Below, one piece after another: positions 18,344-27,636 of a stretch of DNA of 64,000 bases. Source of the stretch: Cohnella fermenti. Lineage in GTDB: Bacteria; Bacillota; Bacilli; Paenibacillales; Paenibacillaceae. The position numbers and the translations under genes are program-made. The stretch is taken from positions 218,849 to 282,848 of the forward strand of contig NZ_SSOB01000003.1 of assembly GCF_004801405.1 (NCBI RefSeq), in the 5' to 3' direction. Each line of letters starts with the position of its first letter. Position 1 is the first letter of the stretch. The notes beneath the pieces are model-generated. The model was not told where the DNA came from. It made no database searches and saw only the letters and a list, made by a program, of their open reading frames with translations.

Positions 18344-19423
18344 TTGACCGATAACAACTTGTTGGCAGGACGATCGCCCAGAGGCCCGTTCGCCTTGATG
18401 GCTCGGGTCTACAAGCACGTTCTGAAGGGCGTGAAGCGCGAGCTCGGCGGCTGGAGGGAGCAGGCGGAGAAGATTCCGGACCCCGAGCTGCGGAAGCAGG
18501 CGATCGATAGCATGACGGCGAAGGAATTCCACTGCATTGGCGGCGGCGTGTACGCTGCCGCCAATCTCCAAGCCAAGGACACTCTGCTGCCCTTGATCGT
18601 CGCGCTCCAGACGATCAGCGATTATCTGGATAACCTGTGCGACCGGAGCACTTCTCTCGACCCCGACGACTTCCGGCTGCTGCATCGCAGCATGCTGGAT
18701 GCGGTGACGCCGGGGGCGCCGCTTGCGAATTATTACGAGCTGCGCGAGGAACAGGACGACGGAGGCTACCTTCATCGGCTTGTTCGGAAGTGCCAGGAGT
18801 GCGTCGCGGCCCTGCCCTCTTATCCGCTTGTCCAGGAGGAGGTTCGGGAGCTCGTCTCGCTCTACGGCGACCTTCAGGTGTACAAGCATATCGCCGTGGA
18901 GCGGCGGGAACCGAAGCTTCTGGAATGGTGGGAGCTGCACAAGAGCCGGTACCCGGAGCTCAAGTGGAACGAATTCGCAGCCGCGACCGGCTCGACTCTC
19001 GGGATGTTCATGCTGTTCCTCGCCGCCAGCGACGAGAGCTTGAAGCGTTCCGACGGACAAGCGATACGAGAGCTTTATTTTCCATCCATTAACGGGCTTC
19101 ACATCCTCCTCGATTACTTGATCGACCAAGCGGAGGACAAGCTGGGCGGCGATCTGAACTTCTGCAGCTACTACGAGAGCCAGGAGGAGCTGGACCGGAG
19201 AATGCTGCGGATGGTGCAGGCGGCGCGGGCTTCCGCGGATCGGCTTCCGTTCTCCGGCTTCCATCGGATGATCGTGGAAGGGCTTGTCGCGCTGTACCTG
19301 TCCGATCCGAAGGTCAGGCACCAGGAGGACGTCAAGCATACCGCCAAGCAATTGATGAAGGGAAGCCCGTGGACAAGAGTGTTCTTCTGGCTGAACAGCC
19401 ATTGGATACGCAAGGCCATGTAA
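18344..19423 (+). CDS. ytpB: DUF2600 terpene synthase, YtpB-like (tetraprenyl-beta-curcumene synthase type)
   Basis: The 359 residues match the large non-canonical terpene synthases of Bacillales (DUF2600). The Asp-rich DYLDNLCD motif near residues 93-100 is visible, together with conserved FHCIGGGVYAAAN before it and GLHILLDYLIDQAEDKLGGDLN around 245-266, a second Asp-rich region. In B. subtilis YtpB cyclises heptaprenyl diphosphate to tetraprenyl-beta-curcumene, a precursor of sesquarterpenes found in spores. The exact substrate here is inferred. TTG 18344 follows GGAGGTACGCAA. The next gene, pfkA, is separated by 49 bases. Confidence 0.85.
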   Translation: MTDNNLLAGRSPRGPFALMARVYKHVLKGVKRELGGWREQAEKIPDPELRKQAIDSMTAKEFHCIGGGVYAAANLQAKDTLLPLIVALQTISDYLDNLCDRSTSLDPDDFRLLHRSMLDAVTPGAPLANYYELREEQDDGGYLHRLVRKCQECVAALPSYPLVQEEVRELVSLYGDLQVYKHIAVERREPKLLEWWELHKSRYPELKWNEFAAATGSTLGMFMLFLAASDESLKRSDGQAIRELYFPSINGLHILLDYLIDQAEDKLGGDLNFCSYYESQEELDRRMLRMVQAARASADRLPFSGFHRMIVEGLVALYLSDPKVRHQEDVKHTAKQLMKGSPWTRVFFWLNSHWIRKAM

Positions 19424-19472
19424 CAACGAGAGCAAGAGTGGAGAGAGATACCTACTTGAAGGGAGAATGAAC

Positions 19473-20441
19473 ATGAGCGCAGTCAAGAAAATCGCCGTGT
19501 TGACGAGCGGCGGAGATTCCCAAGGAATGAACGCGGCCGTTCGCTCGGTCGTCAGAAGCGCATTATTCCGCGGCCTGGAGGTATACGGAGTTCAGCGCGG
19601 CTACCAGGGGCTGCTTAACGAGGACCTCCGTCCGATGGACCTTCGCAGCGTAGGCGATATTATCCAGCGCGGGGGCACGATTCTGCAGACCGCCCGCTGC
19701 AAGGAATTCGTGACGCCGGAAGGCCAGCAACGCGGCGCGGAGGTGCTGCGCAAGTTCGGCATCGACGGGCTCGTCGTCATCGGCGGCGACGGCTCTTACC
19801 AAGGCGCGAACAAGCTGAGCAAGCTCGGCATCAAGACGATGGGCCTTCCGGGCACGATCGATAACGACATCCCGTTCACGGACTTCACGATCGGCTTCGA
19901 CACGGCGGTCAGCATCGTCGTCGATGCGATCAACAAGCTGCGCGACACGATGACCTCGCACGAGCGTTCGTCCATCGTCGAGGTGATGGGCCGCCACTGC
20001 GGGGACATCGCTCTCTATGCGGGCCTCGCGAGCGGCGCCGAATCGATCCTCGTGCCGGAGGTTCCGTTCGATGTGAGGGAGATCTCGAACCGGATGAAGG
20101 AGAACTTCCAGAACGGCAAGCGTCACAGCATCATCATCGTGGCGGAAGGCGCCGGCCGCGGCGAGGACATCGCCCGCGAGGTGACCGGCCACTGCGGCAT
20201 CGAGCCGCGCGTGACGGTGCTCGGGCACATCCAGCGCGGGGGCACGCCGACGCACAACGACCGCATTCTGGCCAGCCGCCTCGGCGACTTCGCCGTCCAG
20301 AGGCTGACCGAAGGCGATTCCGGGAAGGGCTGCGGCATCGTCAAGGGCGAGCTCGTGACGACGGATATCGACAAGGTAACGACGACGAAGAAGGGCTTCA
20401 ACATGGACTTGTACAACCTGGCGATTCGTTTGGCCCAATAA
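19473..20441 (+). CDS. pfkA: ATP-dependent 6-phosphofructokinase
   Basis: This 322-residue PfkA phosphorylates fructose 6-phosphate at the committed step of glycolysis. Motifs are GGDSQGMNAAVR (ATP site), RGGTILQTARCKEF, GGDGSYQGA, PGTIDNDI with the catalytic Asp, MGRHCGDIA and GHIQRGGTPT. The usual GGDxPG has Gln in place of Pro, which I believe also occurs in Paenibacillus-type proteins. ATG 19473 has the better spacing from GAAGGGAG; ATG 19467 is two codons upstream. A terminator follows directly. Confidence 0.95.
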   Translation: MSAVKKIAVLTSGGDSQGMNAAVRSVVRSALFRGLEVYGVQRGYQGLLNEDLRPMDLRSVGDIIQRGGTILQTARCKEFVTPEGQQRGAEVLRKFGIDGLVVIGGDGSYQGANKLSKLGIKTMGLPGTIDNDIPFTDFTIGFDTAVSIVVDAINKLRDTMTSHERSSIVEVMGRHCGDIALYAGLASGAESILVPEVPFDVREISNRMKENFQNGKRHSIIIVAEGAGRGEDIAREVTGHCGIEPRVTVLGHIQRGGTPTHNDRILASRLGDFAVQRLTEGDSGKGCGIVKGELVTTDIDKVTTTKKGFNMDLYNLAIRLAQ

Positions 20442-20472
20442 TAGATTATTTCATTAAGAAACAATCCGCGAT

Positions 20473-20530
20473 AAACCGTCCTGTGGACGTCGGAAGGAAT
20501 TGTCCGACCGGCCTCCAGAGGACGGTTTTT
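20473..20530 (+). terminator. intrinsic terminator of pfkA
   Basis: AACCGTCCT (20474-20482) pairs with AGGACGGTT (20519-20527), followed by a T-run. The loop contains a second small GTCGG/CCGAC hairpin. Confidence 0.75.
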
Positions 20531-20532
20531 GC

Positions 20533-20596
20533 GTTCCTGCCAAGAAAGCGCGAACCGCGCCAGATTATCCAAACTGCAGGCAATAATGCCCAATTG
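20533..20596 (+). repeat. 64-bp direct repeat, left copy
   Basis: This is about 85 percent identical by eye to 21450-21513. Both contain the exact core GCGCCAGATTATCCAAAC, and both begin immediately after a T-run following a hairpin. The two copies bracket repeat element C and the 14-bp minisatellite. Confidence 0.85.
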
Positions 20597-20640
20597 ATCT
20601 GCTGAACCTGCGCCCCGTCGATCACCAACCCTCCGCCCCC

Positions 20641-20825
20641 GAATTTATGTGAAATTTCATATTCGTGCAGCGCGATAATGGGTGGTTTAGACAATTCTAT
20701 GTGAAAAATAGCCTATATAGAGAAAATTCCGGCTTCCGTTGCCGCATGTATGCTAAAAATCACATAAAACGCCGAGAAAGCGGCTCATTCAAACCGATGA
20801 ATGTGAAAAACCACATAAAATCGCA
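20641..20825 (+). repeat. dispersed palindromic-box element, copy C
   Basis: Box 1 near 20646 is ATGTGAAATTTCATAT, box 2 near 20699 is ATGTGAAAAATAGCCT, box 3 near 20749 is TATGCTAAAAATCACAT, and box 4 near 20800 is ATGTGAAAAACCACAT followed by AAAATCGC. An extra isolated box-like sequence, TATGCGAAAAACCGCTAT, follows at 20942-20959. Confidence 0.9.
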
Positions 20826-21078
20826 AAAGCAGGCGGATCAGAGGGCAAGAGCTGGAGGATCAGAGGACAAAAGACGTTGGACCGGAGATGCGAACAGCGT
20901 TGGGTGGAACGGTCAGGGCGCGATGTCTCGACCGTCATGCTTATGCGAAAAACCGCTATGACTACCCGAACGTTTGTCTCCCCCCTACGATAGGGGCTCA
21001 CCGAGCGGGAGAGGAGCGCCGCGCACCACGCCTAGAGATCCGCTTGCCATGCATCCGGTACGCGGCAACGCTTCCCCC

Positions 21079-21221
21079 CGCGCCTCCTCCCCCGCGCCTC
21101 CTCCCCCGCGCCTCCTCCCCCGCGCCTCCTCCCCCGCGCCTCCTCCCCCGCGCCTTCTCCTCCCGCACATTCTCCCCCCGCACATTCTCCCCCGCGCCTT
21201 TTCCCCCGCGCCTTTTCCCCC
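21079..21221. repeat. 14-bp GC-rich minisatellite, unit CGCGCCTCCTCCCC
   Basis: About six good copies of CGCGCCTCCTCCCC are followed by variant blocks (CGCACATTCTCCCC twice and CGCGCCTTTTCCCC twice). The unit is not a multiple of three, so the long frames crossing it are not conserved coding. The rest of 20830-21080 and 21222-21430 shows no gene. Confidence 0.92.
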
Positions 21222-21429
21222 TCTGGCGGCATTAGGTCTCCTCTCCCGTTCGTTCAGGAGGGGAAGGAGTGGGGATCACCCGGCGGCGGGAGGGGGGCGG
21301 CGAAGAGCCAAGATCCAAGAGGTTCCTGAGCCGTTGGGAGAAGAGGCATAAACGAGCAGAAGGGGGATAGCGCCTTGCTGCATGACGCTGGAGTCGATGG
21401 ATAGGAGTACAAAAGCTCGCACTCAAAGG

Positions 21430-21449
21430 ACGCCGTTGGGCGTTTTTTT
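21430..21449 (+). terminator. weak terminator-like hairpin
   Basis: ACGCC pairs with GGCGT over a 3-4 base loop, followed by a T7 run. No gene ends close upstream. Confidence 0.4.
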
Positions 21450-21513
21450 GTTCCGTCAAGAAAGTGCGAGTCGCGCCAGATTATCCAAACCGCAGGGCAA
21501 AAATGTCCGATTG
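21450..21513 (+). repeat. 64-bp direct repeat, right copy
   Basis: This partners 20533-20596, in the same orientation and again directly after a T-run. Differences are scattered substitutions and two single-base indels. Confidence 0.85.
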
Positions 21514-21567
21514 CCGGAAAAAGCGGGGCGTTCTACGATGAAGCTGCTTCAGAATGGAGGGCTTGCC

Positions 21568-23805
21568 ATGAACAGCAATCATCGTGCCGACAACCGCGCT
21601 GCTCAGTCTCAGTCCGGATTAAGGATGCGCCTGGAGCGGCTTGATCGCGGACTCGTTGCGGCGACGGTTCCGGAAGGCGTGTTCTTAAGTTGGCGGCTGC
21701 TGCGAGAGGAAGCGACCGGCTATTCGGATCGCGGGCTGATGGGAACCGACTTTCGCGTATACCGGGACGGCAGCTCGATTGCGACCGTTGCGGACAGCAC
21801 AAATTATGTGGATCGCGACGGCACCCCGGAATCCCGATACGAGGTGAGAGCGGTGAGCGGAGGCAAGGAGACGGATCGCAGCCGGGAGGTCCAGCCGTGG
21901 GCGAACGCCTGTACCGAGCTGCCGCTGCTGAAGCCCGAAGCCGGCGTTACGCCGGCAGGCGAAGCTTACTCGTACTCGGCGAATGACATGAGCGTGGGGG
22001 ATGTCGACGGCGACGGTCAATACGAGCTGTTCGTCAAGTGGGACCCGTCGAACTCGCATGACGTCTCCCATTCCGGCTACACGGGACCGGTGTATCTCGA
22101 TTGCTACAGGCTGGACGGCACCTTGCTGTACCGCATCGATCTCGGAGTCAATATACGCGCCGGAGCCCATTATACGCAATTTCTCGTGTACGACTTCGAC
22201 GGCGACGGAAGAGCCGAGCTGATGCTCAAGACGGCGCCGGGCACCCGAACGATCCGCTACGATGCCGACAGGAACCGCGTATCCGAGACCTTTGTTCGTC
22301 TCTTGCCCGAGGATGAAGAAGCCGGATGCCGGCAGGAGGACGACTATCGGATGAGCTCGCGCGATTACGAGGAGCACCTGACGGAGCTGTTCCTGCATTG
22401 GCATGAGCATGAAGAGGTCATTGCCGGGCGCTGGCCGGCCGCCCTCGAGGAATGCTTCGGCATCGAGCGCCGATACGAGTATCCGCTGTCGAGGGAAGAC
22501 GCCGAGCGGCTGACGGCTTACTTCCTGGACGTGTACGCTCCGTCCCGCAGCGAGCGGAACCGGCTAAGGGAGTTCGAAGGCTTTATCCTGAGCGGACCGG
22601 AATATTTGACCGTGTTCCGCGGCGAGACGGGCGAGGAGCTTCAGACGATCCGTTACAAGCCGGGAAGGCATGACGACGGTCTTATGTGGGGCGATTATTC
22701 GTGGAACCGGATCGAGCCGGGCAATCGCGTCGACCGCTTCTTGGCCGGTGTGGCCTATCTGGACGGCACGAATCCCTATGCGGTGTTCGCGCGCGGTTAC
22801 TACACGAGGGCTGCGGCTGTCGCCTACGGATGGGATGGGAAAAGCTTGAGAGAGCTCTGGTGCGCAGATAGCGGATGGGTGCGGATGAACAATCCTTTTG
22901 CCGATACGCTTCGTCTCAGGGATGGGGATAGTCCGAGCCACGGAAGCCTCGCGGGGCAGGGGGCGCACTCCTTAAGCGTGGCCGACGTGGACGGAGACGG
23001 CTGTCAGGAGATCGTCTACGGAGCGGCCACGATCGACCATGACGGCTCGATTGCATACAGCTCGGGCGGCATTCTGCCGGAAGGAAGCTCGAGCCCGGGC
23101 GCGTATGCCAAGCTCGGCCACGGCGATGCGCTGCATGTCGCGAATATCGATCCGGACCGTCCGGGGCTGGAGATCTTCATGGTGCACGAGAACGGAGTGC
23201 ACGCTCCGTACGGCTATACGCTGCGCGACGCGGCGACGGGCGAGGTGCTTCACGGCGCCTTCGCCGACGGAGATGTCGGCCGCGGCATGATCGGGCAGGT
23301 CGTCCCCGACGTGCGCGGGCTGCAGATGTGGTCGAGCGAAGACATTCACAGCCGGGATACGGGCGGATTGCTGTCGGCCAAGGGGGAGCGGATCGACGCG
23401 CGCGCGCCCGGCACGAACATGAGCATCCGCTGGGCCGCCGATATGACGACCCAGATCGTCGCAGGCTCGTTCGACGAGGATATCGAGATCAATGATTGGA
23501 GAAGGGGGAGAATGCTGCTGGCCGAAGGCGCGCGGTCGAACAACGGCACGAAGGGCAATCCTTGCCTTGTCGCCGATCTGTTCGGCGACTGGCGGGAAGA
23601 ACTGCTCGTTCGCACCGCGGACAGCTCGGCCATTCGCATCTATTTAAGCACGGAGCTGACGCACCGCAAGCTGTACACGCTGATGCACGACCCGCAGTAC
23701 CGGGTCGGCGTCGCCTGGCAGAACGTCGCATACAATCAGCCGTGCTGCACGAGCTTCTACCTGGCGTCGGACATCGACTGGTCCAAGGTTCCTCTGGCGG
23801 ACTAG
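21568..23805 (+). CDS. rhamnogalacturonan lyase, polysaccharide lyase family 11 (YesW/YesX type)
   Basis: This 745-residue protein has an N-terminal Fn3-like strand domain (GVFLSWRLLREEATG...TDFRVYRDG) and then the eight-bladed propeller typical of PL11, with repeated Ca-binding DVDGDG and DFDGDG turns and the family stretches GLMWGDYSWNR, FLAGVAYLDG and YGAATIDHDG. PL11 enzymes cleave the rhamnose-galacturonate backbone of rhamnogalacturonan I by beta-elimination. No signal peptide is visible, so it may act inside the cell like YesX. GGAGGG precedes ATG 21568. A longer frame upstream (from 21382) overlaps the direct repeat and terminator and is not expected to be translated. It is probably part of the pectin locus with the downstream importer. 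Confidence 0.92.
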   Translation: MNSNHRADNRAAQSQSGLRMRLERLDRGLVAATVPEGVFLSWRLLREEATGYSDRGLMGTDFRVYRDGSSIATVADSTNYVDRDGTPESRYEVRAVSGGKETDRSREVQPWANACTELPLLKPEAGVTPAGEAYSYSANDMSVGDVDGDGQYELFVKWDPSNSHDVSHSGYTGPVYLDCYRLDGTLLYRIDLGVNIRAGAHYTQFLVYDFDGDGRAELMLKTAPGTRTIRYDADRNRVSETFVRLLPEDEEAGCRQEDDYRMSSRDYEEHLTELFLHWHEHEEVIAGRWPAALEECFGIERRYEYPLSREDAERLTAYFLDVYAPSRSERNRLREFEGFILSGPEYLTVFRGETGEELQTIRYKPGRHDDGLMWGDYSWNRIEPGNRVDRFLAGVAYLDGTNPYAVFARGYYTRAAAVAYGWDGKSLRELWCADSGWVRMNNPFADTLRLRDGDSPSHGSLAGQGAHSLSVADVDGDGCQEIVYGAATIDHDGSIAYSSGGILPEGSSSPGAYAKLGHGDALHVANIDPDRPGLEIFMVHENGVHAPYGYTLRDAATGEVLHGAFADGDVGRGMIGQVVPDVRGLQMWSSEDIHSRDTGGLLSAKGERIDARAPGTNMSIRWAADMTTQIVAGSFDEDIEINDWRRGRMLLAEGARSNNGTKGNPCLVADLFGDWREELLVRTADSSAIRIYLSTELTHRKLYTLMHDPQYRVGVAWQNVAYNQPCCTSFYLASDIDWSKVPLAD

Positions 23806-23925
23806 CGGGCGCGTTTCTCCTGTTTTAACCGGTTTGCACTATCTTGCTCCAAGGCATAAGGCGTGCATCGAACGGGCGTCCGCCACGCCTCGGGACGGTT
23901 GCCGCACCGCGTCAAAAATGTCTCA

Positions 23926-23954
23926 TTGGCAGAAAATGCAAGCGGATACATAAT
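23926..23954 (+). promoter_or_regulatory. sigma-A promoter of the ABC importer operon with overlapping cre (CcpA) site
   Basis: The -35 is TTGGCA (23926-23931), the spacer is 17 bases, and the -10 is CATAAT (23949-23954). ATGCAAGCGGATACA at 23936-23950 matches the cre consensus WTGNAANCGNWWNCA at every position and overlaps spacer and -10. This predicts repression by CcpA when preferred sugars are present. The 23806-24047 gap otherwise shows only CACTATGCACTACGCATGACGCAT-type short repetition. Confidence 0.75.
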
Positions 23955-24047
23955 AGGGTCCATGACCGCTGGAGCGCATGAAGCACTATGCACTACGCAT
24001 GACGCATAACGCGCTAGGCCATCGCATTGCGCAGGGGAGGCGACATC

Positions 24048-24956
24048 TTGCTTATGAGCGTGACGGCAAGGCTGAAGAGAGACAGGTGGATTTACTTCTT
24101 GATGGCCCCCGGCCTGCTGTACTTCATTATTTTTAAATACGTGCCCATGTGGGGGCTGCTGATCTCCTTCCAGGATTATCAGCCGTACCTCGGGTTCTGG
24201 AAGAGTCCCTGGATCGGCTTCGAGAACTACAGGATGTTCTTCGGCAATATGGAATTCGGCATGCTGCTTCGCAACACGCTGGTGCTGTCGTTCTACAATC
24301 TGGTCTTCTACTTCCCGGTGCCGATCGTGCTCGCGCTGCTGATGAACGAGGTTCGCCGATTGGTGTTCAAGCGTGCGGTCCAAACGCTTATCTATGTACC
24401 GCACTTTATCTCGATGGTTATCGTAGCGAGCTTGACGTACGTGCTTCTGACTACGCAAGGCGGCGTCGTCAACGGTCTGCTGGAGAAGCACACCGGGAGC
24501 TCGATCGACTTCCTGACGAGTCCGGGATGGTTCCGGCCGTTGATCATCGCCCAGACGATCTGGAAGGAGAGCGGCTTCGGGACGATTATTTTCCTGGCGG
24601 CGCTGGCCGGCGTCGATATCGAGCAATACGAAGCGGCGTACATGGACGGCGCGAACCGCTGGCGCCAGCTGTGGCACATTACGCTTCCCTCGATTCGCAA
24701 CACGATTGTGATCCTGCTCATTCTTCGGATGGGGGACGTGCTGGACAACGGCTTCGAGCAGATATACCTGATGCTGAACCCGCTTAACCGCGAGGTCGCG
24801 GAAGTGTTCGATACTTACGTCTATATGATGGGCATTACGCAAGGCGCGTTCAGCTACAGTACGGCCGTCGGCCTGTTCAAGGGAATCGTCGGCGTCATTC
24901 TCGTGCTCGGCGCGAATTGGCTGGCGAAGCGCTTCGGCCAGAGCGGCATCTATTGA
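24048..24956 (+). CDS. carbohydrate ABC transporter permease 1 (CUT1, LplB-like)
   Basis: This 302-residue inner-membrane subunit has six hydrophobic segments and starts with the typical FLMAPGLLYFIIFKYVPMWG. The cytoplasmic EAA loop that contacts the ATPase is visible as YEAAYMDGANRWRQLWHITLP. Relatives import oligosaccharides and are found beside pectin and glycoside genes. TTG 24048 has the best spacing from GGGGAGG; ATG 24054 is two codons downstream. No ATPase gene is in the locus, so a shared MsmX-type ATPase encoded elsewhere is likely. Confidence 0.92.
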   Translation: MLMSVTARLKRDRWIYFLMAPGLLYFIIFKYVPMWGLLISFQDYQPYLGFWKSPWIGFENYRMFFGNMEFGMLLRNTLVLSFYNLVFYFPVPIVLALLMNEVRRLVFKRAVQTLIYVPHFISMVIVASLTYVLLTTQGGVVNGLLEKHTGSSIDFLTSPGWFRPLIIAQTIWKESGFGTIIFLAALAGVDIEQYEAAYMDGANRWRQLWHITLPSIRNTIVILLILRMGDVLDNGFEQIYLMLNPLNREVAEVFDTYVYMMGITQGAFSYSTAVGLFKGIVGVILVLGANWLAKRFGQSGIY

Positions 24957-24999
24957 GTGTCCATCCCGATCCCGATTCCGCAGAAGGAGGCACATGCCC

Positions 25000-25884
25000 A
25001 TGAATACCCGATATCGAACGCTGGGCGGAACGATCTTCGACGTCGCGAATTACATCGTGCTGGCGACGATCGGCATCGTCGCGGTCCTCCCGTTCCTCTA
25101 CGTGCTCGCAGGCTCGTTCGCGAGCGATACGGAGCTGACGCGGCGCGCCTTCTTCATCATCCCGCATTCGTTCTCGATAACCGCGTACAAGTATATTTTC
25201 TCAACCGATACCATTCTGCATAGCCTGTTCAACTCCTTATACGTCACTATCGTGGGGACGGCCGTCAACCTGATCTTCACCGTCACGATGGCCTATGCGC
25301 TGTCCAAGCGCGGCACCTGGGGCCGCAATGCGATCATGAACCTCATCATCTTCTCGATGCTGTTCGGCGGCGGCCTTATCCCGACCTATCTGGTCGTCCG
25401 CGATCTGCGCTTGCTGGATTCCTTCTGGGCGCTTATGCTGCCGGGCGCAATCAGCGCGTTTAACCTGATCATTGTCAAAAACTTCTTCCAGGAGCTGCCG
25501 CCGGAGCTGGAGGAAGCGGCCAGAATCGACGGCTGCGCCGATCTGAGCTTGCTGTGGCGGATCGTGCTTCCGCTATCGATGCCGGTTCTCGCCACCTTCA
25601 CGTTGTTCTATGCGGTCGGGCATTGGAACAACTTCTACTCGGCGCTCCTGTATATCAACGATCCCTGGAAATGGCCCCTTCAGGTGCTGCTGAGGCAGAT
25701 CGTGCTGCTCTCCCAGATGGCGGCCGGCAGCGCGGACAGCGTCGATTACAACTACGTTCAGCAAGCGCAGCAATCGATCAAGATGGCGGTAATTATCGTC
25801 GGCACCATTCCCATTCTGCTCGTGTATCCGTTCCTCCAGAAGCACTTCGCCAAAGGAGTCTTGATCGGTTCGGTCAAGGGGTAA
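25000..25884 (+). CDS. carbohydrate ABC transporter permease 2 (CUT1, YtcP/LplC-like)
   Basis: This 294-residue partner permease has six membrane segments and the EAA motif LEEAARIDGCADLSLLWRIVLPLSMP. ATG 25000 is nine bases from AAGGAGG; ATG 24994 is only three bases from it. It follows permease 1 by 43 bases in the same operon and precedes the binding protein. Confidence 0.92.
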   Translation: MNTRYRTLGGTIFDVANYIVLATIGIVAVLPFLYVLAGSFASDTELTRRAFFIIPHSFSITAYKYIFSTDTILHSLFNSLYVTIVGTAVNLIFTVTMAYALSKRGTWGRNAIMNLIIFSMLFGGGLIPTYLVVRDLRLLDSFWALMLPGAISAFNLIIVKNFFQELPPELEEAARIDGCADLSLLWRIVLPLSMPVLATFTLFYAVGHWNNFYSALLYINDPWKWPLQVLLRQIVLLSQMAAGSADSVDYNYVQQAQQSIKMAVIIVGTIPILLVYPFLQKHFAKGVLIGSVKG

Positions 25885-25967
25885 CGGATTGCGATATAGC
25901 TTATCCGCTTCGCCGCGTGTCGGCGGGCAACGATTATTCCGATTGTATAAGAGAGGGAGGAACAGGA

Positions 25968-27584
25968 ATGAGATTCACGAAGAGAACATTGGCGATGCTG
26001 GCAGCAGGGGCCGTTGCGTTCGGTTCGCTGGCCGCTTGCGGCGGCAACGACGAGAACAACGGGAACAAGGGGAACAGCGGGAGCGGCAGCGCGGCCGAAT
26101 CGTCGGGTCCGGCTTCGAGCGCGGCCGAGCAGTCGTCCGCGACGCCTGCCGCCCAGCAGGAGCCGCTCGATCTCAGCATCATGCTTCCGATCTTCAAGAC
26201 AAACTATCCGAAGGATGACGGTCCGGTGACGACCGCGATCGAGCAGGCGACCAATACGAACATTCATCTGGAATGGGTGCCGAATGCATCGTATGCGGAC
26301 AAATTCAACATCACGCTTGCTTCGGGCAAGCTGCCTTCGATCATCTATGTCGGCGACGTCAAGAACCCGAGCTTCGTCAAAGCGGCGAAGTCCGGCGCGT
26401 TCTGGGAGCTGGGCGGTTATCTGAAGGATTTTCCGTACCTGAGCCAAGCGAACGAAGTCATTCTGAACAACTCTTCGATCGACGGCAAGACGTACGGAAT
26501 CTACCGCGGCCGCGCGCTCGGCCGCAACGGCATCAATTATCGCAAGGACTGGCTGGAGGCGGTCGGCCTCGAGCAGCCGAAGACGATCGACGACTTCTAC
26601 AACATGCTGAAGGCGTTCAAGGAGCAGGACCCGGACAAGAACGGCAAGGACGACACGTACGGCATGGTTCTCGTCAAGTGGACCGGCCAATGGGCGAGCG
26701 GCTTCGACATTATGAAGCTGTGGTTCGGCTCTCCGAACAAGTGGGGCGTCGTCGACGGCAAGCTCGTGCCCGAGCATCAAACAGAAGGTTATCTGAACGC
26801 GCTCAAGTTCATGCGGAAGCTGTATGAAGAGAAGCTGATCAATCAGGACTTCGCCGTCTTCGACAGCGCGAAGTGGAACGATCCGGTCGTCAACAACCAA
26901 GCGGGCGTCATCGTCGACGTTACCGACGGCGCCGCCCGGCTCGACGACAAGATCCACGCGGCTCTGGCTGCGGAAGGCAAGGACAATCCGGACATCCACT
27001 ACGTGGACAATATGATCGGCGTAACCGGCGACTACGGTCTCCGCGCGCTGCCGACGTCGGGCTTCGCCGGCATGCTGGCGATTCCGAAGTCGACGGTCAA
27101 GACCGAAGAGGAGCTGAAGCGCGTCCTCGCCTTCCTTGACCAGTTGAACGATCCGAAGCTTCAGACGCTTGCCGGCTACGGCATTGAAGGCAAGCACTAC
27201 ACGCTTGACGGCAGCGATATCGTCGTCAGCAAGGATACGGCTCTGCTGGAGTCCGAGGTGGAGGGGCTGAACCAGATGCTGCCGTACATTCCGGCGGATA
27301 CGGGCCTTAAGGTCAAGCAGACGCCGCTGCGCCTGCAGACGGCGGAGATCCAGAAGGAAGCGGAGCAATATGTCGTGGCGAATCCGGCCGAACCGTTCAT
27401 CTCGACGGTGTATTCGCAGAAGGGACAGCAGTTGGATAACATCATCAACGATGCGCGCATCAAGTTTATCGTCGGCACGGCGTCGGAAGAGGAGCTGCTC
27501 GCCGCGTTCGATACGTGGAAGAAGTCGGGCGGCGACGACCTCGCGAAGGAGATGAACGAGCTGTACGCGGCGGCCGGCAAGTGA
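25968..27584 (+). CDS. extracellular solute-binding lipoprotein of the CUT1 importer (LplA/YtcQ-like)
   Basis: This 538-residue lipoprotein has a short basic start (MRFTKR), a hydrophobic core and the lipobox SLAAC with the acylated Cys at residue 24. A low-complexity Asn/Gly/Ser linker follows, and then a large solute-binding domain (LDLSIMLPIFKTNYPKDDGP..., YRKDWLEAVGLEQPKTIDDFY). It would capture oligosaccharides, plausibly products of rhamnogalacturonan breakdown, and pass them to the two permeases. GAGGGAGGAACAG precedes ATG 25968. The gene ends the importer operon before a weak hairpin. Confidence 0.92.
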   Translation: MRFTKRTLAMLAAGAVAFGSLAACGGNDENNGNKGNSGSGSAAESSGPASSAAEQSSATPAAQQEPLDLSIMLPIFKTNYPKDDGPVTTAIEQATNTNIHLEWVPNASYADKFNITLASGKLPSIIYVGDVKNPSFVKAAKSGAFWELGGYLKDFPYLSQANEVILNNSSIDGKTYGIYRGRALGRNGINYRKDWLEAVGLEQPKTIDDFYNMLKAFKEQDPDKNGKDDTYGMVLVKWTGQWASGFDIMKLWFGSPNKWGVVDGKLVPEHQTEGYLNALKFMRKLYEEKLINQDFAVFDSAKWNDPVVNNQAGVIVDVTDGAARLDDKIHAALAAEGKDNPDIHYVDNMIGVTGDYGLRALPTSGFAGMLAIPKSTVKTEEELKRVLAFLDQLNDPKLQTLAGYGIEGKHYTLDGSDIVVSKDTALLESEVEGLNQMLPYIPADTGLKVKQTPLRLQTAEIQKEAEQYVVANPAEPFISTVYSQKGQQLDNIINDARIKFIVGTASEEELLAAFDTWKKSGGDDLAKEMNELYAAAGK

Positions 27585-27600
27585 CAATTTAATCGCGGTC

Positions 27601-27636
27601 AAGGCCGTCCGGACCGCATCCGGGCGGTCTTGTTCG
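27601..27636 (+). terminator. possible weak terminator after the importer operon
   Basis: AAGGCCGTCCGGA pairs imperfectly with TCCGGGCGGTCTT, but only a short T-poor tail follows. Partial readthrough into the regulator is possible. Confidence 0.4.

Noticed and set aside
20985..21232. Gly/Arg/Glu-rich frames across the 14-bp array
   Set aside because: The period is not a multiple of three, the same peptide appears in several frames, and no start signal is seen.
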